A stretch of DNA of 64,000 nucleotides, taken from positions 310,001-374,000 of the forward strand of contig NZ_SNYC01000007.1 in the NCBI RefSeq assembly GCF_004362715.1, in the 5' to 3' direction. The notes under the pieces are model-generated. The model had not been told where the DNA came from and made no database searches. It worked only from the letters and a program-made list of their open reading frames with translations. Below, one piece after another: positions 32,911 to 42,156 of the stretch. The DNA comes from Pedobacter metabolipauper. Its GTDB lineage: Bacteria > Bacteroidota > Bacteroidia > Sphingobacteriales > Sphingobacteriaceae. Within the stretch, counting starts at the first letter, position 1. Each line of letters starts with the position of its first letter. A program made the position numbers and the translations under genes.

Positions 32911-34350
32911 ATGAGATTTAAACAGATCTATCTATTGGCTTTTGTGGCCATACTTTATACTTCCTGTAAAAAGGACCTGGGTAATTATACTTACTCCCCA
33001 CCTTCATCCCCGGTAATTGTGGGTATACAGGATGTCACTTTTTCGGCTCTGATTGGTGATTCACTGATTATAAAACCTACGGTAAGCCTGGCCGATGCAG
33101 ATCCATTGAAAGACCTGGATTTTGAATGGCGCATCCTTATTCTTGAGGACCTTAAAGAAATTGTTTTTAAGGGATATCCTTTAAGAATGCTTTATAACCT
33201 GGGCCCGGGAGAACGTTCTTCAACGCTTACCGTTACCGATAAGAGAAATGGTTTAAAATACAAATATCCTTTTAAGGTAGCAGGAACGACCCAGTTTTCA
33301 ATTGGTAAGCTCGTTTTAAGTTTAGATAATGGTGTTTCTAAATTGTCGTTTGTTAAGCCGGATAATGTTACCATTCTTTCCGATGTATATCAAACGCTCA
33401 ATGGGGCATCCTTAGCAGCCAATCCTGTTCAGCTTTATTATTCAAAGCCGCTGCCATACCAGGTACTGACAAAAGAAGAATACTGGATACTAAGCAATGA
33501 CCCATCCAAAAGCGGCGTAATTCTGGATGCAAGTACGCTGCTTCGTAAAAGTGATTTTACATCCCAGTTCTTTTTACCTCCGGCTACCATAACGCCGGGG
33601 TATTTAGAACCTTTTTTAGGGCCTGTACAAATGGGTACAGTGCCAACAGGTGTAATCAACGGAAAGTTATATGTAGGTGTACAATCAACGGCTCCTTTTG
33701 CGCCTGACTATGGGAAGTTTGCCAATGAACAAGCCGGAGATTACATACTGTCCAGTTACTTTACCCACGGTGGTTCATTCTTTTTTGGATTTGATACCAA
33801 AGCCAAGGCATTTGTTATATTTGGAGGCGATGGAAGCTACCTCGGAACCAATTACCTGGTGCCTGCAGTAACCATCTTTGATCCAAAAAACATCGGCATG
33901 GATAACCTCATTTATATGAAAGCTGTGGAAACGGGTAGTTCTTATGCATTTTTCAGACAGGATGGAACTACTACTGAACTAAAATTCAGCCTTTCACTAA
34001 ATTCAACAGACAAGAAGATCGAACCAGAAAGTAAACGTATATTTAAGGGCTCAGCCATGGTTGATGCAGATACCAAATGGGTACGCAACAGCCTGAACGT
34101 GTTTTACTTTTCATCCAATGATAAGATCTACCGGTACAACCCGATCAATGAGGAGATCAAAGTATTGGAAGCCGGTTTTGGAGGTAAAAAGGTTTCGATG
34201 TTAAAGATCAGTGATGATGACAATACATTAACGGTTGGTGTTAGCGGTTCTGTTTATTCACTGGATGTTAGCGTTGGTAAGAATGGAAATATTACTCAAA
34301 CTATAAACGGAATCCCGGGATCTCCTGTGGATATTTTAATTAGAAAATAA
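32911..34350 (+). CDS. PKD-like family surface lipoprotein
   Basis: A 479-residue protein with lipoprotein signal (LAFVAILYTSCKKD, Cys near residue 19). An N-terminal PKD-like Ig fold (~35-120) includes DVTFSALIGDSLIIKPTVSL and GERSSTLTVTDKRNGLKYKY. A ~350-residue C-terminal region, rich in short strands, follows. It matches the PKD-like lipoproteins that accompany DUF4843 proteins in SusCD loci. Probably surface exposed and ligand binding. Spacing of 20 bp after DUF4843 and 5 bp before TlpA places it in the operon. Confidence 0.8.
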   Translation: MRFKQIYLLAFVAILYTSCKKDLGNYTYSPPSSPVIVGIQDVTFSALIGDSLIIKPTVSLADADPLKDLDFEWRILILEDLKEIVFKGYPLRMLYNLGPGERSSTLTVTDKRNGLKYKYPFKVAGTTQFSIGKLVLSLDNGVSKLSFVKPDNVTILSDVYQTLNGASLAANPVQLYYSKPLPYQVLTKEEYWILSNDPSKSGVILDASTLLRKSDFTSQFFLPPATITPGYLEPFLGPVQMGTVPTGVINGKLYVGVQSTAPFAPDYGKFANEQAGDYILSSYFTHGGSFFFGFDTKAKAFVIFGGDGSYLGTNYLVPAVTIFDPKNIGMDNLIYMKAVETGSSYAFFRQDGTTTELKFSLSLNSTDKKIEPESKRIFKGSAMVDADTKWVRNSLNVFYFSSNDKIYRYNPINEEIKVLEAGFGGKKVSMLKISDDDNTLTVGVSGSVYSLDVSVGKNGNITQTINGIPGSPVDILIRK

Positions 34351-34355
34351 ATAAA

Positions 34356-35522
34356 ATGAAATTAAGATTTTTAATACTTGCTGCGGTGTCTCCTGTAATG
34401 GCTATTGCGCAAACCCCTAAAGTTTCAACTCCTGCAGCAGCTGCTAATTTTACCATGTCAGGTAAGATTGGCAACCTGAACAAACCTGCCAAGATCTATA
34501 TTGATTATATGGATCAGGGTACCAGCTATACAGATTCTGTTGAACTGGTAAACGGGGCTTTTAAATTTTCAGGTCATATTGAAGGAATCGTTTCTTCGAG
34601 AATGACACTTGCCCGTGAAGGTGGTAAAGAACGGGAGATCTATGGTAAAGGAGCAGGAGATGTAATTTACTTAAGCTTTGGTAAGGAGAATATTAAGATC
34701 AATTCTGCCGATTCTTTGTTCAATGCAAAGTTTACCGGCTCTAAAGTTCACGATGACATGCTGGCTTATGAAAAAGAAGTGGGCGAGTCGGTGATGACCA
34801 CCAACAGGACTGCCAATTTGCAGCTGGAACGTGCAACGCCAGAGCAGCAGAAAGATACTGCGTTCTTTAAGGTTATAGACAAAAGGGTAAAAGGAATGCG
34901 GGCTGCCAAAAAAGAGAAGCTCATAGCCTATGCTAAAAGCCACCCAAATTCTTACTTTGCATTACAGGCTTTGTCAGAGGCTGTAAGCGGTTATTCATTA
35001 CCCGCTCCGGTTGCAGAACCAATTTTCAAGAACCTAAGTGAAGAACTACGCTTATCGTATGGAGGCCAGAGCCTTTATAAAATCTTAAGTGCGCATACGG
35101 TAGCAGCATTAGGTGCTTCTGCTCCAAACTTTACACAGAATGATGTAGATGGAAAGCCTGTTTCCTTATCCGATTATAAAGGTAAACTAGTCCTTGTTGA
35201 ATTTTGGGCGAGCTGGTGCCATCCCTGTCGCGAGGAAAGTCCTAACCTGTTAAAACAATACAGCTTGTATAAAGAAAAAGGTTTTGAGATCCTTTCTGTA
35301 TCTGTAGACAGCGATAAAGGAAGATGGCTGGAAGCGATTAAGAAAGACGGACTTACCTGGAGACAGGTTTCTGACCTTAAAGGTTGGGAAAATGAAGCCC
35401 GTAAACTTTATGGCATATCTGGTGTTCCAGCAAATTTTCTGGTTAGCAAAGATGGTAAGATCATCGGAAGCCATCTAAGAGGAGATGCGCTAAATAAAAA
35501 GCTTGCGGAAATATTGGATTAA
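34356..35522 (+). CDS. TlpA-like thiol-disulfide oxidoreductase with DUF4369 domain
   Basis: A 388-residue protein. Signal peptide (LAAVSPVMAIAQ), then a DUF4369-like N-terminal domain (~25-130, FTMSGKIGNLNKPAKIYIDY) and helical linker, then a thioredoxin domain (~250-388). The active site is FWASWCHPCREES, with Cys about residues 288 and 291 in a CHPC motif, and the cis-Pro region is ISGVPANFLV. It probably reduces disulfides in the periplasm. It ends the operon; a terminator follows at 35562. Confidence 0.9.
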   Translation: MKLRFLILAAVSPVMAIAQTPKVSTPAAAANFTMSGKIGNLNKPAKIYIDYMDQGTSYTDSVELVNGAFKFSGHIEGIVSSRMTLAREGGKEREIYGKGAGDVIYLSFGKENIKINSADSLFNAKFTGSKVHDDMLAYEKEVGESVMTTNRTANLQLERATPEQQKDTAFFKVIDKRVKGMRAAKKEKLIAYAKSHPNSYFALQALSEAVSGYSLPAPVAEPIFKNLSEELRLSYGGQSLYKILSAHTVAALGASAPNFTQNDVDGKPVSLSDYKGKLVLVEFWASWCHPCREESPNLLKQYSLYKEKGFEILSVSVDSDKGRWLEAIKKDGLTWRQVSDLKGWENEARKLYGISGVPANFLVSKDGKIIGSHLRGDALNKKLAEILD

Positions 35523-35561
35523 TTTAACGAACCTTAATTATCCCTATTATATTAATGGTTT

Positions 35562-35593
35562 ACGGGCTTATCTTAACGGATAAGCCCGTTTTA
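35562..35593 (+). terminator. Rho-independent terminator after the TlpA gene
   Basis: ACGGGCTTATC and GATAAGCCCGT pair perfectly over 11 bp around a 6-nt loop, followed by TTTATG. It closes the sigma/FecR/SusCD/TlpA locus. Confidence 0.85.
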
Positions 35594-35650
35594 TGTTAAC
35601 TATTTTGTGACTTAGCGGAAATGCACGGATAAAGCTTTATTTTACAGATC

Positions 35651-36790
35651 ATGAAGCAGAAATGGATCGGTTTATTTTTTAGTTTAATGCCAGCAATAGT
35701 TTTAGGGCAAGCGGCTAACCCACAGTATACAAATGTGATATGGGACCAGTTATCTTTAAAGCAAGTTGCCCCGTTGATGGGTAAAAGCAGCGCAAATTAT
35801 GCCCGCATTGTACAGTTAAACAATGGTCATTTAATCTGTGTTTATGAAACCAGGGGTGGTGTGGAATGCTTAACCAGTGTTGATCTGGGTAATACCTGGA
35901 TAAATCCGGTGGTTATCGCTTCAGCTATAGATGGCGTAAACATGGCTGTACCTGAGATCATAGAATTGAAAGATCATTCACTGCTGGTGTCCTATAATCC
36001 AAGACCACGAAGAAGCAATGCTGCAGATACGACCAAACGTTTTGGCATCCGGACTAAAAAAAGTTACGATCAGGGCAAAACCTGGAAAGATGAACGGCTG
36101 ATCTATCAGGCGGGTACTAAGTTTGAAGATGGCTGCTGGGAGCCTGTTCAAATACAATTGCCTTCTGGTGAAATTCAGCTGTACTACTCAGATGAAGGTA
36201 TCTATACGAAGACGAACGAACAAAATATATCGATATTCAGATCTTATGACAATGGTTTAAGCTGGACTAAAAAGCCGGAGATCGTTTCTTTCCGGGCAGG
36301 CCATCGGGATGGAATGCCCGTTCCCATACTTTTGAGGGGGAAAGACGAAATCGTTTTTTCCATTGAAGACAATGCCAGCGGACAATTTAAACCTTCGATT
36401 ATTCGTAATCGTTTAACTCAAAACTGGCAAAAACCAGTAGGTGCAAATGATGCTGAACGCAGCGCTGCATTTATTCCTGGCTTACCAGACACAGTTTATG
36501 CAGGAGCTCCTTATCTCCGCCAGCTAAAAAACGGACATACTTTGTTGTCTTACCAAAGTACGATGAACAGGAGGCACAACTGGGAACAGGCTTGTATGCA
36601 GGTTGCCATTGGAGACTCTGATGCACGCAACTTTAAACCTGTGAATACGCCATTTCAAATTCCGCTTGATAAACAAGGTCTATGGAATTCCATCTGTATT
36701 CTGGATGACGATACCGTGATTGCGATCACATCAACCAATGCCTATACCAGTTCTAATTCAATCTGGATGATCAAGGGTAAGTTAAATTAA
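35651..36790 (+). CDS. Sialidase-fold / GH93-like exo-glycosidase
   Basis: A 379-residue protein with a signal peptide (FFSLMPAIVLGQ). It is a six-bladed propeller with Asp-box-like repeats SVDLGNTWINP, SYDQGKTWKDE and SYDNGLSWTKK. The stretch DGCWEPVQIQLPSGEIQLYY, followed by SDEGIY, resembles the catalytic-Glu region of GH93 exo-arabinanases; the HRDGMPVPILLRGKDEIVFS stretch supplies a second acidic position. It lies after the terminator at 35562, so it is a separate unit, but close to the SusCD locus it may serve. A true sialidase is the main alternative. Exo-acting on arabinan or a sialylated glycan is a guess. Confidence 0.65.
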   Translation: MKQKWIGLFFSLMPAIVLGQAANPQYTNVIWDQLSLKQVAPLMGKSSANYARIVQLNNGHLICVYETRGGVECLTSVDLGNTWINPVVIASAIDGVNMAVPEIIELKDHSLLVSYNPRPRRSNAADTTKRFGIRTKKSYDQGKTWKDERLIYQAGTKFEDGCWEPVQIQLPSGEIQLYYSDEGIYTKTNEQNISIFRSYDNGLSWTKKPEIVSFRAGHRDGMPVPILLRGKDEIVFSIEDNASGQFKPSIIRNRLTQNWQKPVGANDAERSAAFIPGLPDTVYAGAPYLRQLKNGHTLLSYQSTMNRRHNWEQACMQVAIGDSDARNFKPVNTPFQIPLDKQGLWNSICILDDDTVIAITSTNAYTSSNSIWMIKGKLN

Positions 36791-37665
36791 GATCTGTTTT
36801 TAATTTTTTTCATAACCGTTTTGATCCTTTGGCCAGGCTTATCTTTTGGATCCGTCTGAATTGCTTTCTTCTTCTTTATATCCAGAGCAGCCTCAATCGT
36901 CGTATCGGTGCTGATTTCTCTGTTTGTCTGTTTACCTGATTCTGATGTCTTTTTACTTAATTCTGCGTGTTGTATTGGCTTTTCGGGCACAATGAATGCA
37001 GTTGTTAATGCAACTGGCTCCTCTTCATATCCCACACTTCCAACATACACACTGTTAGAAATTTCATTCTTATCATCTGTGATAAAAGACATATAAGCAT
37101 GTAGCTTGTGACCCATAAAAGTGTCTGGCAGCTCCATAAAGTTAGTTCCGGCATTCTTGCGGGCACCGCTAAGTGTATAGTAAGATTTCTTTAATGCTGG
37201 TGCATATACCAATAACATAACCCGGGGTGTAGCCCGATCGTAAGATTGATCTGCATCTACCTCCCAGCTAAATTCTATGCCATTATCTGCAAGGTTCACC
37301 GATGCATTTACAGCTATTGGAAGCTGCCCTTCAGACAGTCTAACTTGCGCATAATCTATAGCCAAATGGGGATATTCGCCCTGTAAACTGTGTTTTAACT
37401 GGTATGATTTTACTGCATTATTAGCGGAAAAAGACTGATTTTTTGAAACCAGTCCGAAGCCTAATGCCACAAACGTGGTCATGCTGTGGATCATCTCACC
37501 AACCACACTCATCTTCTGCATATTTGCCAATTGCTTTCTTGAACGCGGTACCGTAGATTTTTTCTTTTTCTTTCTGATAAAAGCTTCACCGTTTCTAATA
37601 AAACCTTCTACATCACCTACACATCCCTGTACTCCACCGAGTATCCCATTTTTAATCCGTGCCAT
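36787..37665 (-). CDS. DUF6266 family protein
   Basis: A 292-residue protein with the DUF6266 start (MARIKNGILGGVQGCVGDVE, then KKKKSTVPRSRKQLANMQKM). A strand-rich core (DNGIEFSWEVDADQSYDRAT, YTLSGARKNAGTNFMELP) follows, and the C-terminus is Lys/Thr-rich and low-complexity. No signal peptide or membrane helix. The family is common, often in several divergent copies, in Sphingobacteriaceae; function unknown. Its stop codon overlaps the stop codon of the converging glycosidase gene. Confidence 0.8.
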   Translation of the reverse strand: MARIKNGILGGVQGCVGDVEGFIRNGEAFIRKKKKKSTVPRSRKQLANMQKMSVVGEMIHSMTTFVALGFGLVSKNQSFSANNAVKSYQLKHSLQGEYPHLAIDYAQVRLSEGQLPIAVNASVNLADNGIEFSWEVDADQSYDRATPRVMLLVYAPALKKSYYTLSGARKNAGTNFMELPDTFMGHKLHAYMSFITDDKNEISNSVYVGSVGYEEEPVALTTAFIVPEKPIQHAELSKKTSESGKQTNREISTDTTIEAALDIKKKKAIQTDPKDKPGQRIKTVMKKIKNRS

Positions 37666-37969
37666 AATTCTAAATTTAATTTTTATTTAAAACAACAACA
37701 TATTGATTATCAATTTGTTTTGCAATTGAATTTAGGCTCGTGTCTACTTTAAGGAAAATGAACGGAATTATTTAGCCAGATTACCAGCAACTGTTTACCA
37801 GTCCCGACTGAAAAACCTCTGAACATATACTGGTTAAAAGCTGGAAATAAGCTGGTCAGATATAATTAACCAATAAGAAATTTGGCGGTGCTTTTTATTT
37901 GAAAAAAAGTTAAAAATTTATAAATGGCACTTGTTTACAAGAGATACATGTTTGTAGAAGGTATTTGCA
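37666..37969. other. AT-rich intergenic stretch
   Basis: No gene seen. One short palindrome, CTTGTTTACAAG (37930-37941), stands 28 bp before the small frame at 37970; otherwise nothing distinct. Confidence 0.4.
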
Positions 37970-38089
37970 ATGAAATATAAAAGTGGAGAAAACATAACTG
38001 TTCTTAGATGGGAGCAAGCAACCGGTATGTTTAAGGATAAAGTACCCGTTGGCGAATTAACAGCCCGTGATTTCCTTTCGTATATCTGA
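37970..38089 (+). CDS. Possible small protein (39 residues)
   Basis: An ATG frame encodes MKYKSGENITVLRWEQATGM followed by FKDKVPVGELTARDFLSYI. Composition is protein-like (mixed charged and hydrophobic) with no repeats. It is preceded at once by TATTTGCA, a TTTG-type promoter end close to the ATG, and by the palindrome at 37930. It overlaps the 3' end of the minus-strand lipoprotein gene by 59 bp. No family recognised; chance is a fair alternative for a frame this short. Confidence 0.3.
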   Translation: MKYKSGENITVLRWEQATGMFKDKVPVGELTARDFLSYI

Positions 38090-38489
38090 TCAGGGCGATT
38101 AAGTTGTCTTTGTAATCCGAGAGCGTTCCGTTTTCCTCATCACGGGCAGCTTCGTAAACATGACCTTCATAATTCACCAGAAATGCTTTCTTGTAAAAAA
38201 GAATGGTGAAGTTATTGGCAGCGGCTATATCCCGTATCGTATACTGCTGTTTTACGAAATCATCTAATTTTAACTGAAAATCTACTGAAGAAAACTGACT
38301 GTAGTTTGAAATCTCGTAGTATTGAAAAACCTCTTTGGTACTAAATAACCGCAGATCTAATCCTTTGCCAGTTCTTAACCGCTCATTAAGGCTGGAGTCA
38401 ATGGGTTCAATTTTAAGATTGCCGCTTTTGCATCCAAAATAATTGATTGCCAGTAGAACCATGAAAAGTATCCTATATTTTTTGATCAT
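38031..38489 (-). CDS. Lipoprotein of unknown function
   Basis: A 152-residue protein with lipoprotein signal (FMVLLAINYFGCKS, Cys near residue 20). No family recognised. Mature part has a YQYYEISN-like stretch (VFQYYEISNYSQFSSVDFQL) and a FTILFYKKAFLVNYEGHVYE strand region; no known motif. It is the last of three same-strand genes (39521 to 38031) with 10-56 bp gaps, probably one operon of small exported proteins. Confidence 0.55.
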   Translation of the reverse strand: MIKKYRILFMVLLAINYFGCKSGNLKIEPIDSSLNERLRTGKGLDLRLFSTKEVFQYYEISNYSQFSSVDFQLKLDDFVKQQYTIRDIAAANNFTILFYKKAFLVNYEGHVYEAARDEENGTLSDYKDNLIALIRYTKGNHGLLIRQRVLYP

Positions 38490-38545
38490 TGCGATGTTAA
38501 AGATAATGATTGTTAAATTGTTGAATCATACTTCAGATGCATTTT

Positions 38546-39061
38546 TCAGGGCTTTGAATACTGCTTCATTAATTCTTCATATATATTATAGAAATCAGTT
38601 CTTTTAACGGATAAATATCCAGTTGCCCCGTTTTTAAATTGCTCCTTATCAATTTCCTGGAAATCGATAACTATAGCATTGTCTTTATAAGTGTAAACAG
38701 TCACCAATCTTGATTTTCGGATAGTGATGTTTTTATATTTATCTTTTATAAAAGTTGCTAATTTGTTTTGATCAGTCAGTGTCCTAATCTTAAACGCGTA
38801 ACCGGCCAGTGTACCTTTATACGACAAGATCTCGATATGGTCCGGTATATAGCCGTTAAACGACAGCGTTTTATTTTGAACGCCATATGAAATCATATCG
38901 GCATTGTCGAACATTTTCCCTTCCCTGATATCTGAATTGCCATTCATCAGTACCTTAGGGTCTTCATTAAATTTAACATTGCTTAAGTCGGTCTTATTTT
39001 GAGGATAAGCAGCCATATTCGTAAATATTAAAAGCGTAAACAAAATCTTTTGTAATCCCAT
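38546..39061 (-). CDS. Exported protein of unknown function
   Basis: A 171-residue protein with a signal peptide (LLIFTNMAAYPQ). No family recognised. It is mostly polar, with an AYFKIRTL-type strand (LAGYAFKIRTLTDQNKLATF) and a C-terminal NGATGYLSVKRTDFYNIYEE segment. Middle gene of the three-gene minus-strand group. Confidence 0.55.
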   Translation of the reverse strand: MGLQKILFTLLIFTNMAAYPQNKTDLSNVKFNEDPKVLMNGNSDIREGKMFDNADMISYGVQNKTLSFNGYIPDHIEILSYKGTLAGYAFKIRTLTDQNKLATFIKDKYKNITIRKSRLVTVYTYKDNAIVIDFQEIDKEQFKNGATGYLSVKRTDFYNIYEELMKQYSKP

Positions 39062-39071
39062 ATGGTTTCGT

Positions 39072-39521
39072 CTAGTGTGTGATCGTTTTAATTAGCTTCC
39101 CGGTAGCATCAAAGTATTGCCAGGTGCCGATAGCGTGAATTTCTGATTCATATAACTCATAATTATTGAACTTTTCTACGGACTTGATCTTTCCGTTCGG
39201 ATGATACTTTTTCTTTAGGATATAAGCCTGTGTAATGGTACCATTATGGTAATAGATGGATTCAAGCAACTTACCATTGGGATCATAAGTGTTCCAGGTT
39301 CCTACAAATGTCCCTGTGGAAATTCCTTGATCTGAATAATATCCCTGATACCCCCGTTGTTTGATCTTCCCGTTGGGATGATAGGTCGCAATTAATCGCT
39401 TGCCGGCAATCATCGCCGGTTTACCGGGTTGTTTTTTTGGTTTTTGGAAAGCGGTTGAGTAGCCCATATCCGCTGCCAAAATGAGCAGTGCCGCGATTGA
39501 TGTCATCAGTGCTTTTTTCAT
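39072..39521 (-). CDS. Exported MORN-repeat (YwqK-like) protein
   Basis: A 149-residue protein with an N-terminal hydrophobic signal (TSIAALLILAADMGYSTAF). Three YwqK-type repeats are seen: ATYHPNGKIKQRGYQGYYSD, TWNTYDPNGKLLESIYYHNG and KKYHPNGKIKSVEKFNNYE, then TWQYFDATGKLIKTI. These repeats match MORN-like units found in secreted antitoxin-like or surface proteins. First gene of the minus-strand group; an AATAGGTT/AACCTATT inverted repeat stands just upstream. Confidence 0.7.
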   Translation of the reverse strand: MKKALMTSIAALLILAADMGYSTAFQKPKKQPGKPAMIAGKRLIATYHPNGKIKQRGYQGYYSDQGISTGTFVGTWNTYDPNGKLLESIYYHNGTITQAYILKKKYHPNGKIKSVEKFNNYELYESEIHAIGTWQYFDATGKLIKTITH

Positions 39522-39533
39522 ATTGCCTATTTA

Positions 39534-39553
39534 AATAGGTTGGCTAACCTATT
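39534..39553. promoter_or_regulatory. Inverted repeat between the MORN gene and katG
   Basis: AATAGGTT and AACCTATT form an 8-bp inverted repeat with a 4-nt gap, 13 bp upstream of the MORN-repeat gene start. It may be an operator or a hairpin at the start of that gene's transcript. Confidence 0.35.
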
Positions 39554-39697
39554 ATTTAGATAAGGTTGGAAATGGGATTAATGTTTTTTTTTGCATAAAA
39601 ATAACCCATTTCAATGCCATTATCCAATGGCTGGTATTGAAAAAGTTAGTATAGTTATTACGATCATAATAGATTTTAACTATTTGACATAGAATTT

Positions 39698-39734
39698 ATT
39701 GATTGGTTTTATCACAATCAATATCATAAATTTA
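39698..39734 (+). promoter_or_regulatory. katG promoter region with inverted repeat
   Basis: ATTGATTG (39698-39705) and CAATCAAT (39715-39722) form a perfect 8-bp inverted repeat with a 9-nt gap, LysR-type in layout. A TAAATTTA box (TAnnTTTR, 39727-39734) follows 4 bp later, 55 bp before the katG ATG. OxyR is the usual activator of katG, so an OxyR-like site is plausible; no oxyR gene is in the window. Confidence 0.45.
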
Positions 39735-39789
39735 TAGTAATTTACAAGTACACAGACGCAAGTAAGTGTTCAAATATAAACTTATAACT

Positions 39790-42060
39790 ATGGAAAAAGA
39801 ATCAAATGACATCAGCAAATGTCCGTTTCATAATGGCAGCATGAAACACAATACTGGCGGTGGCGGTACCCGGAACCACGATTGGTGGCCCAATCAGCTG
39901 AAGCTAAATATCCTGCGTCAGCATTCTGCTTTATCAGATCCAATGGGAAAAGATTTTAATTATGCTGAAGCGTTTAACAGCCTGGATCTCGCTGCTGTGA
40001 AAAGCGACCTTCATGCGCTAATGACTGACTCACAGGACTGGTGGCCGGCAGATTTTGGCCACTATGGTGGTTTGTTTATACGTATGGCATGGCATAGTGC
40101 AGGAACCTATCGGGTTGGCGATGGACGTGGTGGTGCTGGTGCCGGGCTTCAGCGTTTTGCACCGCTTAACAGCTGGCCAGATAATGTGAGTTTGGATAAA
40201 GCCCGCAGGTTGCTTTGGCCAATCAAACAAAAATATGGTAATAAAATTTCATGGGCTGATCTGATGATCCTTACCGGTAACGTTGCATTAGAGTCGATGG
40301 GTTTTAAAACCTTTGGTTTTGCCGGTGGTCGTGAAGATGTGTGGGAAGCAGATGAATCCGTGTATTGGGGTTCTGAAAGCACCTGGCTCGGTGGCGACCT
40401 TCGTTATGCACATGGTTCACCAGGGGTGGAAGAAGGGCATGGTGTATTGGTGTCTGATGATGATGCCGATGGCGACATCCATTCCCGTAACCTGGAGAAA
40501 CCACTTGCTGCCGTTCAAATGGGACTGATCTATGTAAATCCTGAAGGTCCGGATGGTAATCCAGATCCCGTAGCTGCTGCGAAAGATATTCGTGATACGT
40601 TTGGGCGGATGGCCATGAACGATGAGGAAACCGTTGCATTAATTGCCGGCGGACATAGCTTCGGTAAAACTCATGGTGCTGCATCTGCAGACCATGTTGG
40701 TAAAGAGCCGGAAGCAGTAGATGTTGAAATGCAGGGCTTTGGCTGGAGTAACAGTTATGGTTCTGGCAAAGGTGCCGATACCATTACCAGTGGACTGGAA
40801 GTAACCTGGACCAAAACACCGACCCAATGGAGCAATAATTTCTTTGAAAACCTGCTGGGCTTTGAATGGCAGCTGTCTAAAAGTCCGGCTGGCGCGCAGC
40901 AATGGGTAGCTAAAAATGCTGATGCCATTATTCCTGATGCTTACGACAGTTCAAAAAAACATCTCCCTACAATGCTTACCACGGATCTTGCGTTAAGGTT
41001 TGATCCGGCTTATGAAAAAATATCACGTCGCTTTTTAGAAAACCCGGATGCATTTGCAGACGCTTTTGCAAGGGCCTGGTTTAAGCTGACGCACCGTGAT
41101 ATGGGACCTGTTTCCCGTTATTTGGGACCAGAGGTTCCTCAGGAAGAATTGATCTGGCAAGATCCCATTCCTGCAGTAGATCATGCGTTGATCACTGAAA
41201 ATGATGTTGCCGCATTGAAAGCTAAAGTATTGGAATCTGGTTTGAGTGTATCCGAATTGGTTACTACCGCATGGGCGTCGGCTTCTACCTTCCGTGGTTC
41301 TGATAAACGTGGTGGTGCCAATGGTGCCCGCATTCGTCTTGCCCCACAAAAATACTGGCAAGTAAACAACCCATCGCAACTGCAAAAAGTACTGGACGTA
41401 CTGGAAGGCATTCAAAAAGAATTTAATGATGTACAGGCAGATGGTAAAAAAGTTTCCCTGGCAGATTTGATCGTGCTTGCGGGTTGTGCAGGTATTGAAA
41501 AAGCAGCTAACGATGCAGGAAATGCCGTTACTGTTCCTTTTACTGCCGGCCGTATGGATGCTTCGCAGGAACAAACTGATGTAGAATCATTTGGGTATCT
41601 GGAGCCTGCTGCCGACGGTTTCCGCAATTACCGTAAATCAAAGATCCCGGTATCTACCGAAGAATTGCTGATTGATAAAGCTCATTTATTGACACTCACC
41701 GCACCTGAATTAACCGTGCTGCTGGGTGGTATGCGTGTCTTGGATACAAATTTTAATGAATCTAAACATGGTGTTTTTACATCGCGGCCAGGTTTACTTA
41801 CCAATGATTTCTTTGTAAACCTGCTTGACATGAGTACGGTGTGGAAAGCACTATCGGGAGATAAGGAACTTTATGAAGGGCGCGACCGTGCCACAGGTGA
41901 TGTAAAATGGACAGCTACGCGTGCAGATCTTGTTTTTGGTTCTAACTCAGAATTGAGGGCTGTTGCTGAAGTATATGGAAGCGCAGACGGACAGGATAAA
42001 TTTTTAAAAGATTTTGTGGCTGTTTGGAATAAAGTGATGAACCTGGACAGATTCGATTAA
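39790..42060 (+). CDS. katG: Catalase-peroxidase KatG
   Basis: A 756-residue bifunctional catalase-peroxidase (start at 39790; an in-frame GTG start upstream would add eight residues). The distal site IRMAWHSAGTYRVGDGRGG gives Arg98, Trp101 and His102. The proximal heme His is in AGGHSFGKTHGA, near residue 289. Tyr248 in GLIYVNPEGPDGNP is the Tyr of the Met-Tyr-Trp crosslink region. The second, catalytically silent half repeats the fold (WASASTFRGSDKRGGANGAR). All key residues are present and the length is normal for KatG. It converts hydrogen peroxide to water and oxygen in the cytoplasm. Monocistronic, with a terminator at 42157. Confidence 0.98.
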   Translation: MEKESNDISKCPFHNGSMKHNTGGGGTRNHDWWPNQLKLNILRQHSALSDPMGKDFNYAEAFNSLDLAAVKSDLHALMTDSQDWWPADFGHYGGLFIRMAWHSAGTYRVGDGRGGAGAGLQRFAPLNSWPDNVSLDKARRLLWPIKQKYGNKISWADLMILTGNVALESMGFKTFGFAGGREDVWEADESVYWGSESTWLGGDLRYAHGSPGVEEGHGVLVSDDDADGDIHSRNLEKPLAAVQMGLIYVNPEGPDGNPDPVAAAKDIRDTFGRMAMNDEETVALIAGGHSFGKTHGAASADHVGKEPEAVDVEMQGFGWSNSYGSGKGADTITSGLEVTWTKTPTQWSNNFFENLLGFEWQLSKSPAGAQQWVAKNADAIIPDAYDSSKKHLPTMLTTDLALRFDPAYEKISRRFLENPDAFADAFARAWFKLTHRDMGPVSRYLGPEVPQEELIWQDPIPAVDHALITENDVAALKAKVLESGLSVSELVTTAWASASTFRGSDKRGGANGARIRLAPQKYWQVNNPSQLQKVLDVLEGIQKEFNDVQADGKKVSLADLIVLAGCAGIEKAANDAGNAVTVPFTAGRMDASQEQTDVESFGYLEPAADGFRNYRKSKIPVSTEELLIDKAHLLTLTAPELTVLLGGMRVLDTNFNESKHGVFTSRPGLLTNDFFVNLLDMSTVWKALSGDKELYEGRDRATGDVKWTATRADLVFGSNSELRAVAEVYGSADGQDKFLKDFVAVWNKVMNLDRFD

Positions 42061-42156
42061 GGGTTATAGATTGAACTAAAAAGGCGTCATTATGATTGCC
42101 GCTTAGCAGTTGGAAGACCCGATAGTTTGTGGACTGCCTCAAACAGGTTAGACTGG

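Noticed and set aside
38119..38127. A further small-RNA unit or target (GAGAGCGTT inside a lipoprotein gene)
   Set aside because: It lacks the promoter box and hairpin, and one 9-base match is expected by chance at about this frequency.
40030..41627. Several long open frames antisense to katG
   Set aside because: They follow from the codon bias of katG; their products look random, and the plus-strand KatG has all catalytic residues.
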